Source: Treponema brennaborense (GTDB lineage: Bacteria; Spirochaetota; Spirochaetia; Treponematales; Treponemataceae). From it: a stretch of 64,000 bases of DNA. The notes under the pieces are model-generated. The model saw only the letters and a program-made list of their open reading frames with translations, was not told the origin of the DNA and searched no databases. The position numbers and the translations under genes are program-made. Position 1 is the stretch's first letter, and every line of letters starts with the position of its first letter. The stretch lies in NCBI GenBank assembly GCA_023666275.1, contig JAMPCJ010000007.1, positions 62,001 to 126,000 of the forward strand, read 5' to 3'. Positions 1-8,412 of this stretch are shown one piece after another.

Positions 1-249
1 GGATTCGCGCGACTGAAATACATATTCCGCATCGAAATTCCGTGCAACACGGTCAAAAAAACGTTCCCGAAAATCCTTTTCGATATCTTTTCTGATTACA
101 TATACCGCTTTTCCGAATCCGCTTTTTTTTGCGTCAAAAGCAGCATAATCCAGCAGACATTCATTGTGCCGTCCGACAGCATCGATTTGCTTTACGCCGC
201 CGTAACGGCTGCCCATGCCTGCGGCGAGAACAAGAAGTGTTGGTTTCAT
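1..249 (-). CDS. Nucleotidyltransferase (partial, C-terminus outside window)
   Basis: The reading frame opens at an ATG at 249 and runs off the left edge of the window, giving 83 N-terminal residues. The protein starts MKPTLLVLAAGMGSRYGG, which is the glycine-rich nucleotide-binding loop (LAAGxGxRxG) of the MobA/GlmU/glucose-1-phosphate nucleotidyltransferase fold, and continues with VKQIDAVG, where these enzymes place a metal and substrate loop. The substrate cannot be inferred from the fragment. Sugar-1-phosphate or choline-phosphate transferases are both possible. It is co-oriented with deoD upstream, 173 bases away. Confidence 0.75.
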   Translation of the reverse strand, partial: MKPTLLVLAAGMGSRYGGVKQIDAVGRHNECLLDYAAFDAKKSGFGKAVYVIRKDIEKDFRERFFDRVARNFDAEYVFQSRES

Positions 250-422
250 ATAAACTCCGATAAAAATATCCGGCGGCACCGACCGCAGCCGGAAAAGTAA
301 CGTATTGACGCGCATAAACGCGGATTGCCAAAAGCCGCGTTTAGTGCCATGTCTTTCGGGAAGCTGCCGCAGAAATTATGTCCGGCAGAAACGGGAAACA
401 GCTGCCCGAACAGTGCAATCCG

Positions 423-1136
423 CTAATCCGCACCTTGCTGCACAGCTGTTTCAAGCGCAATTTCTATCATCGCGTTGAATGTTTTGCGGCGTTCTTCCGC
501 GGACGTCGCTTCGCCGGTAACCATGTGATCGGAAACAGTCAGAATCGCAAGCGCCGGACGGCCGTATTTTGCCGCGAGTGTGTATAATTCGGCAGTTTCC
601 ATTTCCATGCCGAGCACGCCGAACTGCGCCCACAGCCGCCAGTTTTCATTTTCATCATAAAACATATCGGTAGATGCCACCGAACCGACAATATGGCGGA
701 CATTCAATGCTTCTGCCTGCATTTTTGCCGCACTCAGCAGACCGAAATCAGCTGTCGGCGCAAAATGCAGTGCTCCGAAGCGCTGATTCTGGCATGCGGA
801 ATCCGAACACGCACTTGAAGCAAGAATAATATCCCGAATTTTCGTTGACGGATGAATAGCGCCGCATGTCCCGATTCTGATAGCGCGGCGCACATCATAT
901 TCCGAAAACAATTCGTTCACATATATAGACAAAGACGGCATTCCCATGCCGGTTCCCTGCACCGACACTTTCTTTCCCTTATAAGTTCCGGTAAAACCGA
1001 ACATATTCCTGATTTCGGTATACATCACTGGATTTTCCAAAAACGATTCGGCTATATATTTAGCGCGAAGCGGATCTCCCGGCAGCAGCACGGTTTCCGC
1101 AATGTCGCCGGATTTTGCGGCAATATGAATACTCAT
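423..1136 (-). CDS. deoD: Purine-nucleoside phosphorylase, DeoD type
   Basis: A 237-aa protein of normal length for the hexameric bacterial PNP family. It cleaves purine (deoxy)ribonucleosides with phosphate to the free base and (deoxy)ribose-1-phosphate in cytoplasmic purine salvage. Visible family signatures are GDPLRAKYIA (phosphate loop, about residue 20), GTGMGMPS (about 62), GTCGAI (about 88), GMEMETAELY (sugar binding, about 177) and VSDH, whose Asp (about 203) acts on the purine. It lies alone on the minus strand, with the divergent NfeD gene starting 90 bases away. The short spacer is AT-rich and probably holds both promoters. Confidence 0.95.
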   Translation of the reverse strand: MSIHIAAKSGDIAETVLLPGDPLRAKYIAESFLENPVMYTEIRNMFGFTGTYKGKKVSVQGTGMGMPSLSIYVNELFSEYDVRRAIRIGTCGAIHPSTKIRDIILASSACSDSACQNQRFGALHFAPTADFGLLSAAKMQAEALNVRHIVGSVASTDMFYDENENWRLWAQFGVLGMEMETAELYTLAAKYGRPALAILTVSDHMVTGEATSAEERRKTFNAMIEIALETAVQQGAD

Positions 1137-1226
1137 TTTTTCTCCTAATATTGACAGTTATGTTTTCCGTAATTTCAATTTATAATATAGCATATCTGCC
1201 GGTTTTTAAGTATACTTTATAATAAC

Positions 1227-1670
1227 ATGGACATTATTATAGCACATCTTCAATGGTTCTGGTTGTGTTTATGCATAATTCTTCTCATAATCGAACTGGC
1301 AACCGCAGAACTGACAACTATCTGGTTCGCGGCGGGCGCGGCAGTCATGATGTTTATCTCTTTTTCCGGCATTCCGTTTCTGTGGCAGCTGCTGATATAC
1401 GTAATTATCTCTTCATCGCTCCTGCTGTGTGTGCGTCCGTCTGCGCTGAAAAAATTAAAATCCGGCCGCGAAAAAACAAACAGCGAACGCCTCATCGGTC
1501 AAAAAGTACGGCTTGCCGCTCCTGTTTCCGAAACCCAAAAAGGAACGGTAATAATAAACGATGTTGCCTGGTCCGCCCGTACCGATGACGGCGCAGCACT
1601 CCCTGCCGGACAAGAAGCGGTGATTGCGCGGATAGAAGGCGCGACACTGATTGTGGAGCCGCTGAAATAA
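1227..1670 (+). CDS. NfeD-family membrane protein
   Basis: A 147-aa protein with two or three hydrophobic segments (about residues 5-25, 28-45 and 50-68) followed by a soluble C-terminal domain (about 80-147). The C-terminal part (LIGQKVRLAAPVSETQKGTV, then EAVIARIEGATLIVEP) fits the small OB-fold domain of NfeD proteins. NfeD proteins work with SPFH/stomatin partners in membrane organisation or quality control. The next gene is an SPFH protein starting 62 bases downstream, the classical pairing. This is the short form without the ClpP-like protease domain. Confidence 0.85.
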   Translation: MDIIIAHLQWFWLCLCIILLIIELATAELTTIWFAAGAAVMMFISFSGIPFLWQLLIYVIISSSLLLCVRPSALKKLKSGREKTNSERLIGQKVRLAAPVSETQKGTVIINDVAWSARTDDGAALPAGQEAVIARIEGATLIVEPLK

Positions 1671-1732
1671 AGTCCCTTTGCATTTTGAGATTTTTTTTGT
1701 ATTTTATCTGTAACAAACAGGAGGAGTTTATT

Positions 1733-2614
1733 ATGCTGCCGATAATTATATTGGCTTTTGTTTTGCTGATTCTTATTTCCGCAAACATACGGATAGTTCC
1801 GCAGTCCCAGACATTTATTATCGAACGTTTAGGCGGCTATCTTTGTACCTGGCAGGTCGGACTGCATGTAAAAATGCCGGTCATTGACAGAATCGTGAAT
1901 AAAGTGTCCATCAAGGAACGCGTAATTGATTTCAAACCGCAGCCGGTTATCACCAAAGACAACGTAACCATGATGATTGACACGGTAATTTACTTTCAAA
2001 TAACGGATCCCAAACTTTTCACGTACGGCGTAGAAAATCCGATAAACGCGATTGAAAATCTTTCCGCTACAACGCTGCGCAATATAATCGGTGAATTGGA
2101 ATTGGACGGAACGCTCACCAGCAGAGATGTCATCAACACACGGATGCGCTCTATCCTCGACGAAGCGACCGATCCTTGGGGCATCAAAGTAAACCGCGTC
2201 GAAGTAAAAAACATTATTCCGCCGGCTTCGATTCAGGAAGCAATGGAAAAACAAATGCGGGCTGAACGCGAACGGCGCGAATCGATTCTTATCGCGGAAG
2301 GACACAAACAATCTGCCATTCTCGAAGCAGAGGGAAAGAAAGCCGCGCTGATTCTCGAAGCGGAAGCCGCAAAGGAAGCTGCTATCCGCAAAGCAGAGGG
2401 AGAAGCCGAAGCAATCCGCGAAGTGCAGAAAGCTACGGCAGAAGGACTGGCTTTGATAAAAGAAGCCGGCGCCGACAGCAGCGTTATAAAACTCAGAAGC
2501 CTTGAAGCATTTGAAAAAGCCGCAGACGGAAAAGCGACAAAAATCATTATTCCCGCAGATATTCAAAATTTGGCGGGAATCGTATCTGCTTTCACGGAAC
2601 TAACCGAACGTTAA
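1733..2614 (+). CDS. SPFH/Band 7 (stomatin-like, QmcA type) membrane protein
   Basis: A 293-aa protein with one N-terminal membrane anchor (about residues 1-18). The SPFH domain starts at RIVPQSQTFIIERLGG and contains KERVIDFKPQPVITKDNV. An Ala/Glu-rich coiled coil follows (about 170-250, repeated EAEGKKAALILEAEAAKEAA-like segments). It belongs to the QmcA/paraslipin group and forms large membrane oligomers. The start at 1733 is chosen over an upstream TTG at 1685 because a strong ribosome-binding site (AGGAGG at 1719-1724) precedes it. It is paired with the NfeD gene upstream. A terminator hairpin lies just beyond its stop, inside the 3' end of the converging gene. Confidence 0.92.
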   Translation: MLPIIILAFVLLILISANIRIVPQSQTFIIERLGGYLCTWQVGLHVKMPVIDRIVNKVSIKERVIDFKPQPVITKDNVTMMIDTVIYFQITDPKLFTYGVENPINAIENLSATTLRNIIGELELDGTLTSRDVINTRMRSILDEATDPWGIKVNRVEVKNIIPPASIQEAMEKQMRAERERRESILIAEGHKQSAILEAEGKKAALILEAEAAKEAAIRKAEGEAEAIREVQKATAEGLALIKEAGADSSVIKLRSLEAFEKAADGKATKIIIPADIQNLAGIVSAFTELTER

Positions 2615-2620
2615 TTCCGT

Positions 2621-3193
2621 TCAGAGAAATATCATACCGAAAATGCCTCCCAGCACGATCAGCGCAAGAGGAGGCATTTTTGTCCGTATAAGCAAAAATA
2701 ACGCGGCGCAAAAAAACAGCAGACGGGAAACATCCAATCCGTTTATTGCAGCTTCAAGCCGGCCGACAGTTCCCTGCCCCGCCGCAAAATCAATAACCGA
2801 AATCCTGAAAACCTGCCAGGCGGCGACAGCAATCAATCCGGAAGAAACCGGACGGATGCAGGAAAAAACAGTTTTTACCAGCGGCGTATCATGATACCGA
2901 TTAAAATATTTTGCGATAATCATAATAATAATCAGCGACGGCAGCACTGTGGCAGCCGTAGCGGCAATTCCGCCGAATACACCGTATAGTTCGCATCCGA
3001 CATACGTTGCCATATTGATGCCTATCGGACCGGGCGTTGATTCGGAAACAGCCACCATATTATAAAATTGGTCCGCGGACAAAAGTCCGCCCTCTACAAT
3101 CGGCTGATACATGAGCGTTATCGCAACTTGTCCGCCGCCAATCGTGAACAGCCCGATATAAAAGAAAGTCCAGGAAAGCTGCAAAAGCGTCAT
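2621..3193 (-). CDS. Chromate transporter half protein (C-terminal-type ChrA)
   Basis: A 190-aa membrane protein of the CHR family, encoded as a short half-protein. Signatures are FFYIGLFTIGGGQVAI near the N-terminus and SESTPGPIGINMATYVG at about residues 50-66, both typical of CHR domains. About five hydrophobic segments are visible. The start codon overlaps the stop of the preceding half gene by four bases (ATGA type), so the two are translationally coupled and should form a heterodimer. CHR pairs export chromate or related oxyanions. Substrate is not proven for spirochaete members. Confidence 0.85.
   Translation of the reverse strand: MTLLQLSWTFFYIGLFTIGGGQVAITLMYQPIVEGGLLSADQFYNMVAVSESTPGPIGINMATYVGCELYGVFGGIAATAATVLPSLIIIMIIAKYFNRYHDTPLVKTVFSCIRPVSSGLIAVAAWQVFRISVIDFAAGQGTVGRLEAAINGLDVSRLLFFCAALFLLIRTKMPPLALIVLGGIFGMIFL
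2640..2681 (+). terminator. Rho-independent terminator for the NfeD-SPFH unit
   Basis: An 11-bp stem, AAAATGCCTCC at 2640-2650 and GGAGGCATTTT at 2670-2680, is followed by a T run. It lies 26 bases past the SPFH stop codon. It sits entirely inside the 3' coding end of the convergent chromate-transporter gene, so the coding sequence there does double duty. Confidence 0.65.
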
Positions 3194-3798
3194 CGAGAAT
3201 TCTCCTCGTCGGTGTTTTCATTCTGCTGCGATATTGATTTCCGTTTTTCGAAAACATATAAGCAGCATCCGATCAGCATAGCTGCGCAGATGACGATGAC
3301 AGTATTAACATGGAATACAACAATGGCGCAGAAAGCCGCGATACATAAAAGTACGGAAATTGCCGATTCTAAAATATTCTTGCGGAATCCCCACAATATT
3401 TTGCATAAAAGCGCGCTGACGGCAACGTTTATTCCGCAGAGCGCTTTTTCAACCAGTACGATGTCATTGAATCCCGACAAAAACAACGCAATAAAAGAAA
3501 TGACAATCACAGACGGTGCAACAACGCCGCATGTCGCAACGCAGCCGCCCAAAATTCCGGCATGGTTATAGCCGAGAAACGTAGCGACATTCACGGCAAT
3601 AATGCCGGGCGTTGCCTGTCCGATTGCAAAATAATCAAGCAGATTTTCTTTTGTGGTCCAAGCACGCTTTTCGACCAAATCCCGTTCCAAAATCGGAAGC
3701 ATAGCAAGTCCGCCGCCGAATGTTACTGCGCCGATTTTAAAAAACGCCCAGAATAATTCCATAAGATCATGTATTTTTTTGCTGCGAAAAAAGCTCAT
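3190..3798 (-). CDS. Chromate transporter half protein (N-terminal-type ChrA)
   Basis: A CHR-domain half protein of about 202 aa, the first of a coupled pair. Motifs are FFKIGAVTFGGGLAML and AIGQATPGIIAVNVATFLG, the counterparts of those in the downstream half. Start choice is uncertain. The frame opens with a TTG at 3834, but a good -35/-10 pair covers 3806-3834, so translation should begin at ATG 3798 (near-leaderless) or ATG 3762 (MELFWAFFKIG). Neither ATG has a clear ribosome-binding site. CHR family assignment is firm; physiological substrate is unknown. Confidence 0.82.
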   Translation of the reverse strand: MSFFRSKKIHDLMELFWAFFKIGAVTFGGGLAMLPILERDLVEKRAWTTKENLLDYFAIGQATPGIIAVNVATFLGYNHAGILGGCVATCGVVAPSVIVISFIALFLSGFNDIVLVEKALCGINVAVSALLCKILWGFRKNILESAISVLLCIAAFCAIVVFHVNTVIVICAAMLIGCCLYVFEKRKSISQQNENTDEENSR

Positions 3799-3805
3799 GG
3801 CATCA

Positions 3806-3834
3806 AGTATATAAAATCGGCTTACATGACACAA
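3806..3834 (-). promoter_or_regulatory. Sigma-70-type promoter of the split chrA pair
   Basis: On the minus strand TTGTGT (3829-3834) and TATACT (3806-3811) are separated by 17 bases. The predicted transcription start, about 3799, lies next to ATG 3798, which would make the message leaderless. Confidence 0.5.
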
Positions 3835-3955
3835 GCTGAAGCAAACCGTTTTCCGCCGGCAAAAACGCGCTTTCTAAACGCCGAAAGCGCAGCGGCGCAG
3901 GCACTGTCGATTTTCGAAGATGACGGAATTCTCTGCGCGGCAGAACATTTTCATT

Positions 3956-4582
3956 TTACGGAATAAAAAAGAATCCGGCGGCGTACAATAAAAACAGCGC
4001 AGTCCATATCCAGCCGGCACAGCCGATAAACCAGAGCGTCTCGGCAACAGCCGGCATCACAAGTGCGGCAATTCCCGCCAAAACATAAAAAACAACAGCT
4101 TTGCCGCGCGCTCGGAAAACCGCAGGAAACAAACCTCGTATATATTGTATCATCGACACAATAAGCAGCGGTTTGCAGAACAGATAAAAATTCGCCGGAA
4201 AAAAATTGCGGCTTACCGCGGCAAACGGTACGTAAACTGCATAAAAACCGTATAAAACAGACGGCAGCTGTTCAAGTTTTAAATCAATGCTTCCTCTGAA
4301 TAAAAGAAAAAATACAAAAGCGCATCCGCATATAGGAATCAGCGAATCGGAAACAAAAAAATAAAGCCAATTTTTCCAAAAAGAAAACGGCGCGGAATGA
4401 TAAATAAACGTCGAGAAGCTCAGCACCGATAAAAACAAGACAGCGGCTGCAAGTCCGAAAAAAAACGCAAACAATGAAGATCCGGACAAGCGGAATTTAT
4501 TTTCCATGCCGTACGTCTGAAAAAACCAAGCAATCGGCAGCGATACAATCGTAAACAACACCATAACAGCAAAATACCACAA
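3956..4582 (-). CDS. Hypothetical polytopic membrane protein
   Basis: A 208-aa protein with about six hydrophobic segments (near residues 1-20, 35-60, 70-95, 105-130, 140-155 and 165-205) and an aromatic-rich composition (many Phe and Trp). I recognise no family motif. It is co-oriented with the chromate transporter genes 120 bases downstream and faces away from infC. It ends in the run FFFIP. Codon use resembles the neighbours, so it looks like a resident gene. Function unknown. Confidence 0.6.
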   Translation of the reverse strand: MWYFAVMVLFTIVSLPIAWFFQTYGMENKFRLSGSSLFAFFFGLAAAVLFLSVLSFSTFIYHSAPFSFWKNWLYFFVSDSLIPICGCAFVFFLLFRGSIDLKLEQLPSVLYGFYAVYVPFAAVSRNFFPANFYLFCKPLLIVSMIQYIRGLFPAVFRARGKAVVFYVLAGIAALVMPAVAETLWFIGCAGWIWTALFLLYAAGFFFIP

Positions 4583-4617
4583 AATGCGGAAGATTTACAA
4601 GTATCGATTCAAACCAC

Positions 4618-4647
4618 TAGACATTTTATGATTGAATTTGATATTAT
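4618..4647 (+). promoter_or_regulatory. Probable promoter of the infC operon
   Basis: TAGACA (4618-4623) and TATTAT (4642-4647) are 18 bases apart in an AT-rich stretch. The start codon of infC lies about 60 bases downstream of the expected transcription start. Confidence 0.45.
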
Positions 4648-4712
4648 AAGAAAAATGCTTTACTTGAAAGGTATTTTATCTACACAGGATTCAAAAATAC
4701 GAAGGAGGATCG

Positions 4713-5228
4713 TTGGCGGACAATAAAGGGTTGCGGATAAATGAACAAATCCGCGCACGGGAAGTCAGGCTTATAGACGGCGAAGGACAGCAGAAAATTT
4801 TAACTATCGACGCGCTCAGACTCGCCAGAGAACGGGAACTCGACCTTGTCGAGGTTGCACCGCAAGCGAACCCGCCTGTATGTAAAATACTTGATTACGG
4901 CAAATATCGATTTGAACAGGAGAAAAGACTCCGTGATTCCAAAAAAAATCAAAAACAGCTGAAATTAAAAGAAATCCGAATGCAGCCTAAAATCGGATCG
5001 GGCGATCTTGATTTTAAATCAAAGCATATAAAAGAATTTCTTGACGAAGGAAGCAAAGTCAAGGTAACGGTTCGTTTCAGGGGGCGCGAACTTGCCCATA
5101 CAGAACTGGGTCTTGATGTTCTCAATGCAGTATTACAACGGCTTGGAGATGAATACGTTATCGATAAACCTGCCGCAATGGAAGGAAGATTTATGTCGAT
5201 GACGCTTAGTCCGAAAGTCAAAAAATGA
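4713..5228 (+). CDS. infC: Translation initiation factor IF-3
   Basis: A 171-aa IF-3 of normal length. The N-domain ([16 protein letters not shown]) is followed by a Lys/Arg-rich linker (about residues 75-95) and the C-domain ([20 protein letters not shown], then [18 protein letters not shown]). It binds the 30S subunit and discriminates initiator tRNA and start codons. The start is a TTG at 4713, preceded by GGAGG at 4704-4708. No in-frame ATG fits. Rare starts on infC are linked elsewhere to autoregulation by IF-3 itself. It heads the classical infC-rpmI-rplT order. Confidence 0.97.
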   Translation: MADNKGLRINEQIRAREVRLIDGEGQQKILTIDALRLARERELDLVEVAPQANPPVCKILDYGKYRFEQEKRLRDSKKNQKQLKLKEIRMQPKIGSGDLDFKSKHIKEFLDEGSKVKVTVRFRGRELAHTELGLDVLNAVLQRLGDEYVIDKPAAMEGRFMSMTLSPKVKK

Positions 5229-5241
5229 CGAGGTAACAGAA

Positions 5242-5442
5242 ATGCCAAAATTAAAAACCAAACGTGCCGCAGCGAAACGTTTTTCACTGACAGGCAGCGG
5301 AAAAGTCAAGTATAAGAAGATGAATCTTCGGCATATCTTGACGAAAAAAGCCGCAAAACGAAAAAGACAGCTCCGCAAAAGCGGAATACTGAGTGAATCG
5401 GACGCAGCGAAAATTCGAAAACAACTTCTGCCGTACGGCTGA
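5242..5442 (+). CDS. rpmI: 50S ribosomal protein L35
   Basis: A 66-aa basic protein beginning [20 protein letters not shown], the L35 signature, with the usual Lys/Arg-rich body and the RHILTKK motif. It sits 13 bases after infC and 15 bases before rplT in the standard order. Confidence 0.97.
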   Translation: MPKLKTKRAAAKRFSLTGSGKVKYKKMNLRHILTKKAAKRKRQLRKSGILSESDAAKIRKQLLPYG

Positions 5443-5457
5443 TAGAGGAGAAATAAA

Positions 5458-5817
5458 ATGTCAAGAGCAATTGACGGGACAAAACGGAAAAACCGCCGAA
5501 AAAAAATTCTGAAACTGGCAAAAGGTTTCCGCGGAAGACGCGGCACAAACTATAAAGCGGCGAAAGATGCCGTCGTGCAGGCTTTATCGGATGCTTATGT
5601 TGCGCGCAGGGATAAAAAAGGCGATATGCGTTCCTTGTGGATCAGCCGTTTGAATGCTGCCGTGCGAACGGAAGGATTGTCGTATTCGGTATTTATTAAC
5701 GGTCTTGCAAAAGCCGGCATTATTATTAACAGAAAAGCATTGTCAAATATGGCAATCGAAGATCCGGCAGCTTTCAAAGTTGTTGTAGCAGAAGCAAAAA
5801 AAGCAGCCGGAGCATAA
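5458..5817 (+). CDS. rplT: 50S ribosomal protein L20
   Basis: A 119-aa protein with L20 features: a basic N-terminal helix ([20 protein letters not shown]), then [10 protein letters not shown]-type and [11 protein letters not shown] motifs. L20 is an early 23S rRNA assembly protein and in several bacteria represses its own operon. I did not see a clear pseudoknot operator. GGAG at 5446-5449 precedes the ATG. Confidence 0.97.
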   Translation: MSRAIDGTKRKNRRKKILKLAKGFRGRRGTNYKAAKDAVVQALSDAYVARRDKKGDMRSLWISRLNAAVRTEGLSYSVFINGLAKAGIIINRKALSNMAIEDPAAFKVVVAEAKKAAGA

Positions 5818-5820
5818 CCG

Positions 5821-6297
5821 ATGATAACTCTTGATCAAATTCGTCTCTTGGAACAAAAAGTAGAAAGCGCAGTAAAAAAAATTGCGGCACTTGAGCAGGA
5901 AAACGAACAATTGTCGGCAAAATGCGGACTGCTTGAAAAAACGAACGAAGAACTTACAAAACGTTATTCTTCTCTCGAATCTGACCAGGAAAGAATTGAG
6001 CAAGGGATTCTCCGTGCATTGGATCGGCTGAATGACATGGAAAACACTGTTCTGTCAGCCGGTTCGAATGCCGCGGCTAATGAACCGATCAAAAATCCCG
6101 AAGAACAAAACAATCAACGCAATGAAATTGCCGCAAATACAGAACCAAACACTACGGCGGCACCGGACAGCTTCCTGCATCAGGCGGCAGAAGAAAATGA
6201 TGCGTCCGTATTTGATTTTGATATGGAATCTGCAAGCGATACGCCGATTCCCGAAGAAAAACCGCAGCAGCAAATCGGACAGCACGATATTTTTTAA
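5821..6297 (+). CDS. Coiled-coil protein next to zapA (ZapB-like position, unproven)
   Basis: A 158-aa acidic protein. The first 80 residues are a continuous heptad-type coiled coil (LLEQKVESAVKKIAALEQEN, LLEKTNEELTKRYSSLESDQ). The rest is low complexity, rich in Asn, Glu and Pro, and probably disordered. It begins 3 bases after rplT and is followed 3 bases later by zapA. The coiled coil plus the zapA neighbour suggests a partner in Z-ring organisation, but sequence alone cannot separate this from an unrelated coiled coil. Confidence 0.6.
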   Translation: MITLDQIRLLEQKVESAVKKIAALEQENEQLSAKCGLLEKTNEELTKRYSSLESDQERIEQGILRALDRLNDMENTVLSAGSNAAANEPIKNPEEQNNQRNEIAANTEPNTTAAPDSFLHQAAEENDASVFDFDMESASDTPIPEEKPQQQIGQHDIF

Positions 6298-6300
6298 TTT

Positions 6301-6600
6301 ATGGGAATGCTGCAGATAGATGTGCTCGGCACGTCATTCACTATTCAGGCAAAAGAAGATTCTCAGTATCTTGAATCGCTGCTTGATTATTATAAGCGCA
6401 TTATAGCAAAAGTTGAAAACAGCGGAATACAGGATTCTCTGCGGCTGTCGATTATCGCAGGCATTTTGCTTTGCGATGAATTATACACGGAAAAAACAAA
6501 AAATATCGAAATTTCACAGAATAAATCGGAAACAGATCTTGCGGAAGCGGAAAAAATCACTTTAAAAATGATTGACAATATCGACAGGGCGCTTTCTTGA
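6301..6600 (+). CDS. zapA: Cell division protein ZapA family
   Basis: A 99-aa protein with ZapA architecture. A short beta-rich N-terminus (MLQIDVLGTSFTIQAKED) is followed by a helical dimerisation part (YLESLLDYYKRIIAKVE, SLRLSIIAGILLCDELY) and a coiled-coil tail. ZapA bundles FtsZ protofilaments at the division site. Its stop overlaps the TTG start of the next gene. Downstream position in the IF-3 operon couples it to the translation genes. Confidence 0.8.
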   Translation: MGMLQIDVLGTSFTIQAKEDSQYLESLLDYYKRIIAKVENSGIQDSLRLSIIAGILLCDELYTEKTKNIEISQNKSETDLAEAEKITLKMIDNIDRALS

Positions 6601-7079
6601 GTTATCCGTTTCTTTTATGGGTTGACGCGGATTCATGTCCGGTGCAAGTAAGAGATTTGATTATCCGGTTTTCAAACCGTCTTCAGGTGCAAACTGTTTT
6701 TGTCGCAAACAGATTGATTCCCTTGAAAAAAAATGCGCTTGCGCAAATGGTTATAACAAGCAGCGCAAAAGATTCCGCGGATGACTATATAGCAGAACAC
6801 GCCGAAAAAAAAGATATTGTCGTAACACGCGATATTCCGCTCGCCGCACGGCTTGTCGAAAAACAAATAACCGTATTAAACGACAGAGGCATTATTTTTA
6901 CGCCTGAAAATATCAAAGAACGTTTGTCTATGAGAAATTTCAGCTTAATGCTTATTGAACAGGGAATTACGCCGCAAAAAACATCAACTTTAAGCAAAAA
7001 AGAAATCAACGCATTTGCGAACTGTCTCGACAGAGAATTGCAGAAACGAATCAAAAAACATACAAACGGTTCCCCGTAA
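6597..7079 (+). CDS. YaiI/YqxD (DUF188, UPF0178) family protein
   Basis: A 160-aa protein starting at a TTG that overlaps the zapA stop (TTGA). Family signatures: LLWVDADSCPVQVRDLI near the start, a central DSADDYIAEHA, and DIVVTRDIPLAARLVEK (about residues 74-90). The fold is related to PIN/NYN nucleases, with conserved acidic residues (D10, D12, the DSADD cluster and D80 region) in place. The cellular role is not established. The gene ends two bases before the convergent HD-GYP gene. Confidence 0.88.
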   Translation: MSYPFLLWVDADSCPVQVRDLIIRFSNRLQVQTVFVANRLIPLKKNALAQMVITSSAKDSADDYIAEHAEKKDIVVTRDIPLAARLVEKQITVLNDRGIIFTPENIKERLSMRNFSLMLIEQGITPQKTSTLSKKEINAFANCLDRELQKRIKKHTNGSP

Positions 7080-7080
7080 T

Positions 7081-8334
7081 TTATATATGATCCGGCAGAG
7101 ACATTTGAATATCTCTGATACGCGGCAGCACATCCATAAACGCCTCGACGACCTCCGGATCGAACTGTTTTCCCGACTGAGATCCGATTTCATTTATGAC
7201 ATCATCCGGTTTCCAGGCAGGCTTGTATACGCGTACGGAAGAAAGCGCGTCAAACACATCCGCAAGCGCAACAATCCGTGCAGAAAGCGGAATCTCCTCC
7301 CCTGCTAGTCCCGGAACGGTACAGCAGGAAACATCGCTGCCGACGGAAACGCGCTCCATGCTTACATATCCCGGATATCCGGTTCCGTCCCATCTTTCAT
7401 GATGACGGAGCGCTACATCAAGCGACATTTGATCAATTTCGGATTCGATATTACTGAAAAGCACAGCACCGATATACGTATGCGCTTTTATTATATCGTA
7501 TTCTTCCGGAGTAAAGCGCCCTGTTTTTTTGAGAATCACATCCGAGATGCCGACTTTTCCCACATCATGCAGCATAGCGGCAATACTGAGCGCATCGCGG
7601 AATTTGTGGGCTTCCTTTTCGGGGACGCTGTGTTTATATGCCCAGCGATCATAGATTTCAACAGAATAGCGCGCGACACGGGCAACATGGGTGCCGGTTT
7701 CTTTCGGATCTCTGAATTCAGCCATGTGAATCATGCGCATGACCAGCGCGCGGGTCAAATACGTGCGTTCGAGCGCCTGTGTCGCACTGCCCGCAAAATG
7801 TTCCAGATACAGTTCCGCGTCGTCGTCAAACGGAATTACGTTTCCATTGGCATCATGAGCATTTATTATTTGCAGCACGCCGAAATTGCGCGCGGAATTT
7901 TTCAACGGAACGGTAAGCATCGAGGTTGTTTTGTAGCCGGTAAGCTCATCTGTTTTGCGGTTGAATTTATACGGCTTGTCGGCGGGAATGTTATACGCAT
8001 CGGGAACATTCAGCATTTTTCCCGACAACAACGTATATCCCGATATAGAAGATTCGTCGACGGGAACGGAAAAAGACGTAAACGGCATCTTTTGACCGGG
8101 CGCAAGTTTTTTCTGCTGAGTATCATTCTGCGCATATTTTATCTGCAATTTCTGTTCGCCGGCTTTGTCGCCGTCAATTAAAACATAAATCGATCCGGCA
8201 TCCGCATGAACTATATCTCTTGATTCTGTCAGAATACGTTCCAGCAAAACATCGACATCGCGTATTCCGTTCAGAATACTTTCCATTTCGATTATCCGCT
8301 GTAGTTTTCGCTCTTTGGAAACGGCTGCATTCAT
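7081..8334 (-). CDS. GAF - HD-GYP domain protein, predicted c-di-GMP phosphodiesterase
   Basis: A 417-aa soluble protein. Residues about 15-195 form a GAF sensor domain (DAGSIYVLIDG, then LTVPLKNSARNFGVLQIINA). Residues about 205-415 form an HD-GYP domain with all its marks: ETGTHVARVARYS, the metal pair HDVGKVGISD, the HH of RHHERWDGTGYPG, and ALADVFDALSS. HD-GYP enzymes hydrolyse c-di-GMP, so this is likely an intracellular signal-sensing phosphodiesterase acting on motility or surface traits. It is last in the minus-strand run that begins with tatT. Confidence 0.92.
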   Translation of the reverse strand: MNAAVSKERKLQRIIEMESILNGIRDVDVLLERILTESRDIVHADAGSIYVLIDGDKAGEQKLQIKYAQNDTQQKKLAPGQKMPFTSFSVPVDESSISGYTLLSGKMLNVPDAYNIPADKPYKFNRKTDELTGYKTTSMLTVPLKNSARNFGVLQIINAHDANGNVIPFDDDAELYLEHFAGSATQALERTYLTRALVMRMIHMAEFRDPKETGTHVARVARYSVEIYDRWAYKHSVPEKEAHKFRDALSIAAMLHDVGKVGISDVILKKTGRFTPEEYDIIKAHTYIGAVLFSNIESEIDQMSLDVALRHHERWDGTGYPGYVSMERVSVGSDVSCCTVPGLAGEEIPLSARIVALADVFDALSSVRVYKPAWKPDDVINEIGSQSGKQFDPEVVEAFMDVLPRIRDIQMSLPDHI

Positions 8335-8412
8335 AAAGAAATTCTTCCTCTAATAAATGTAATTTTATATCAAATACGTGCATTAGTCCATAGAAGTGCG
8401 TATCCGCGGCGG

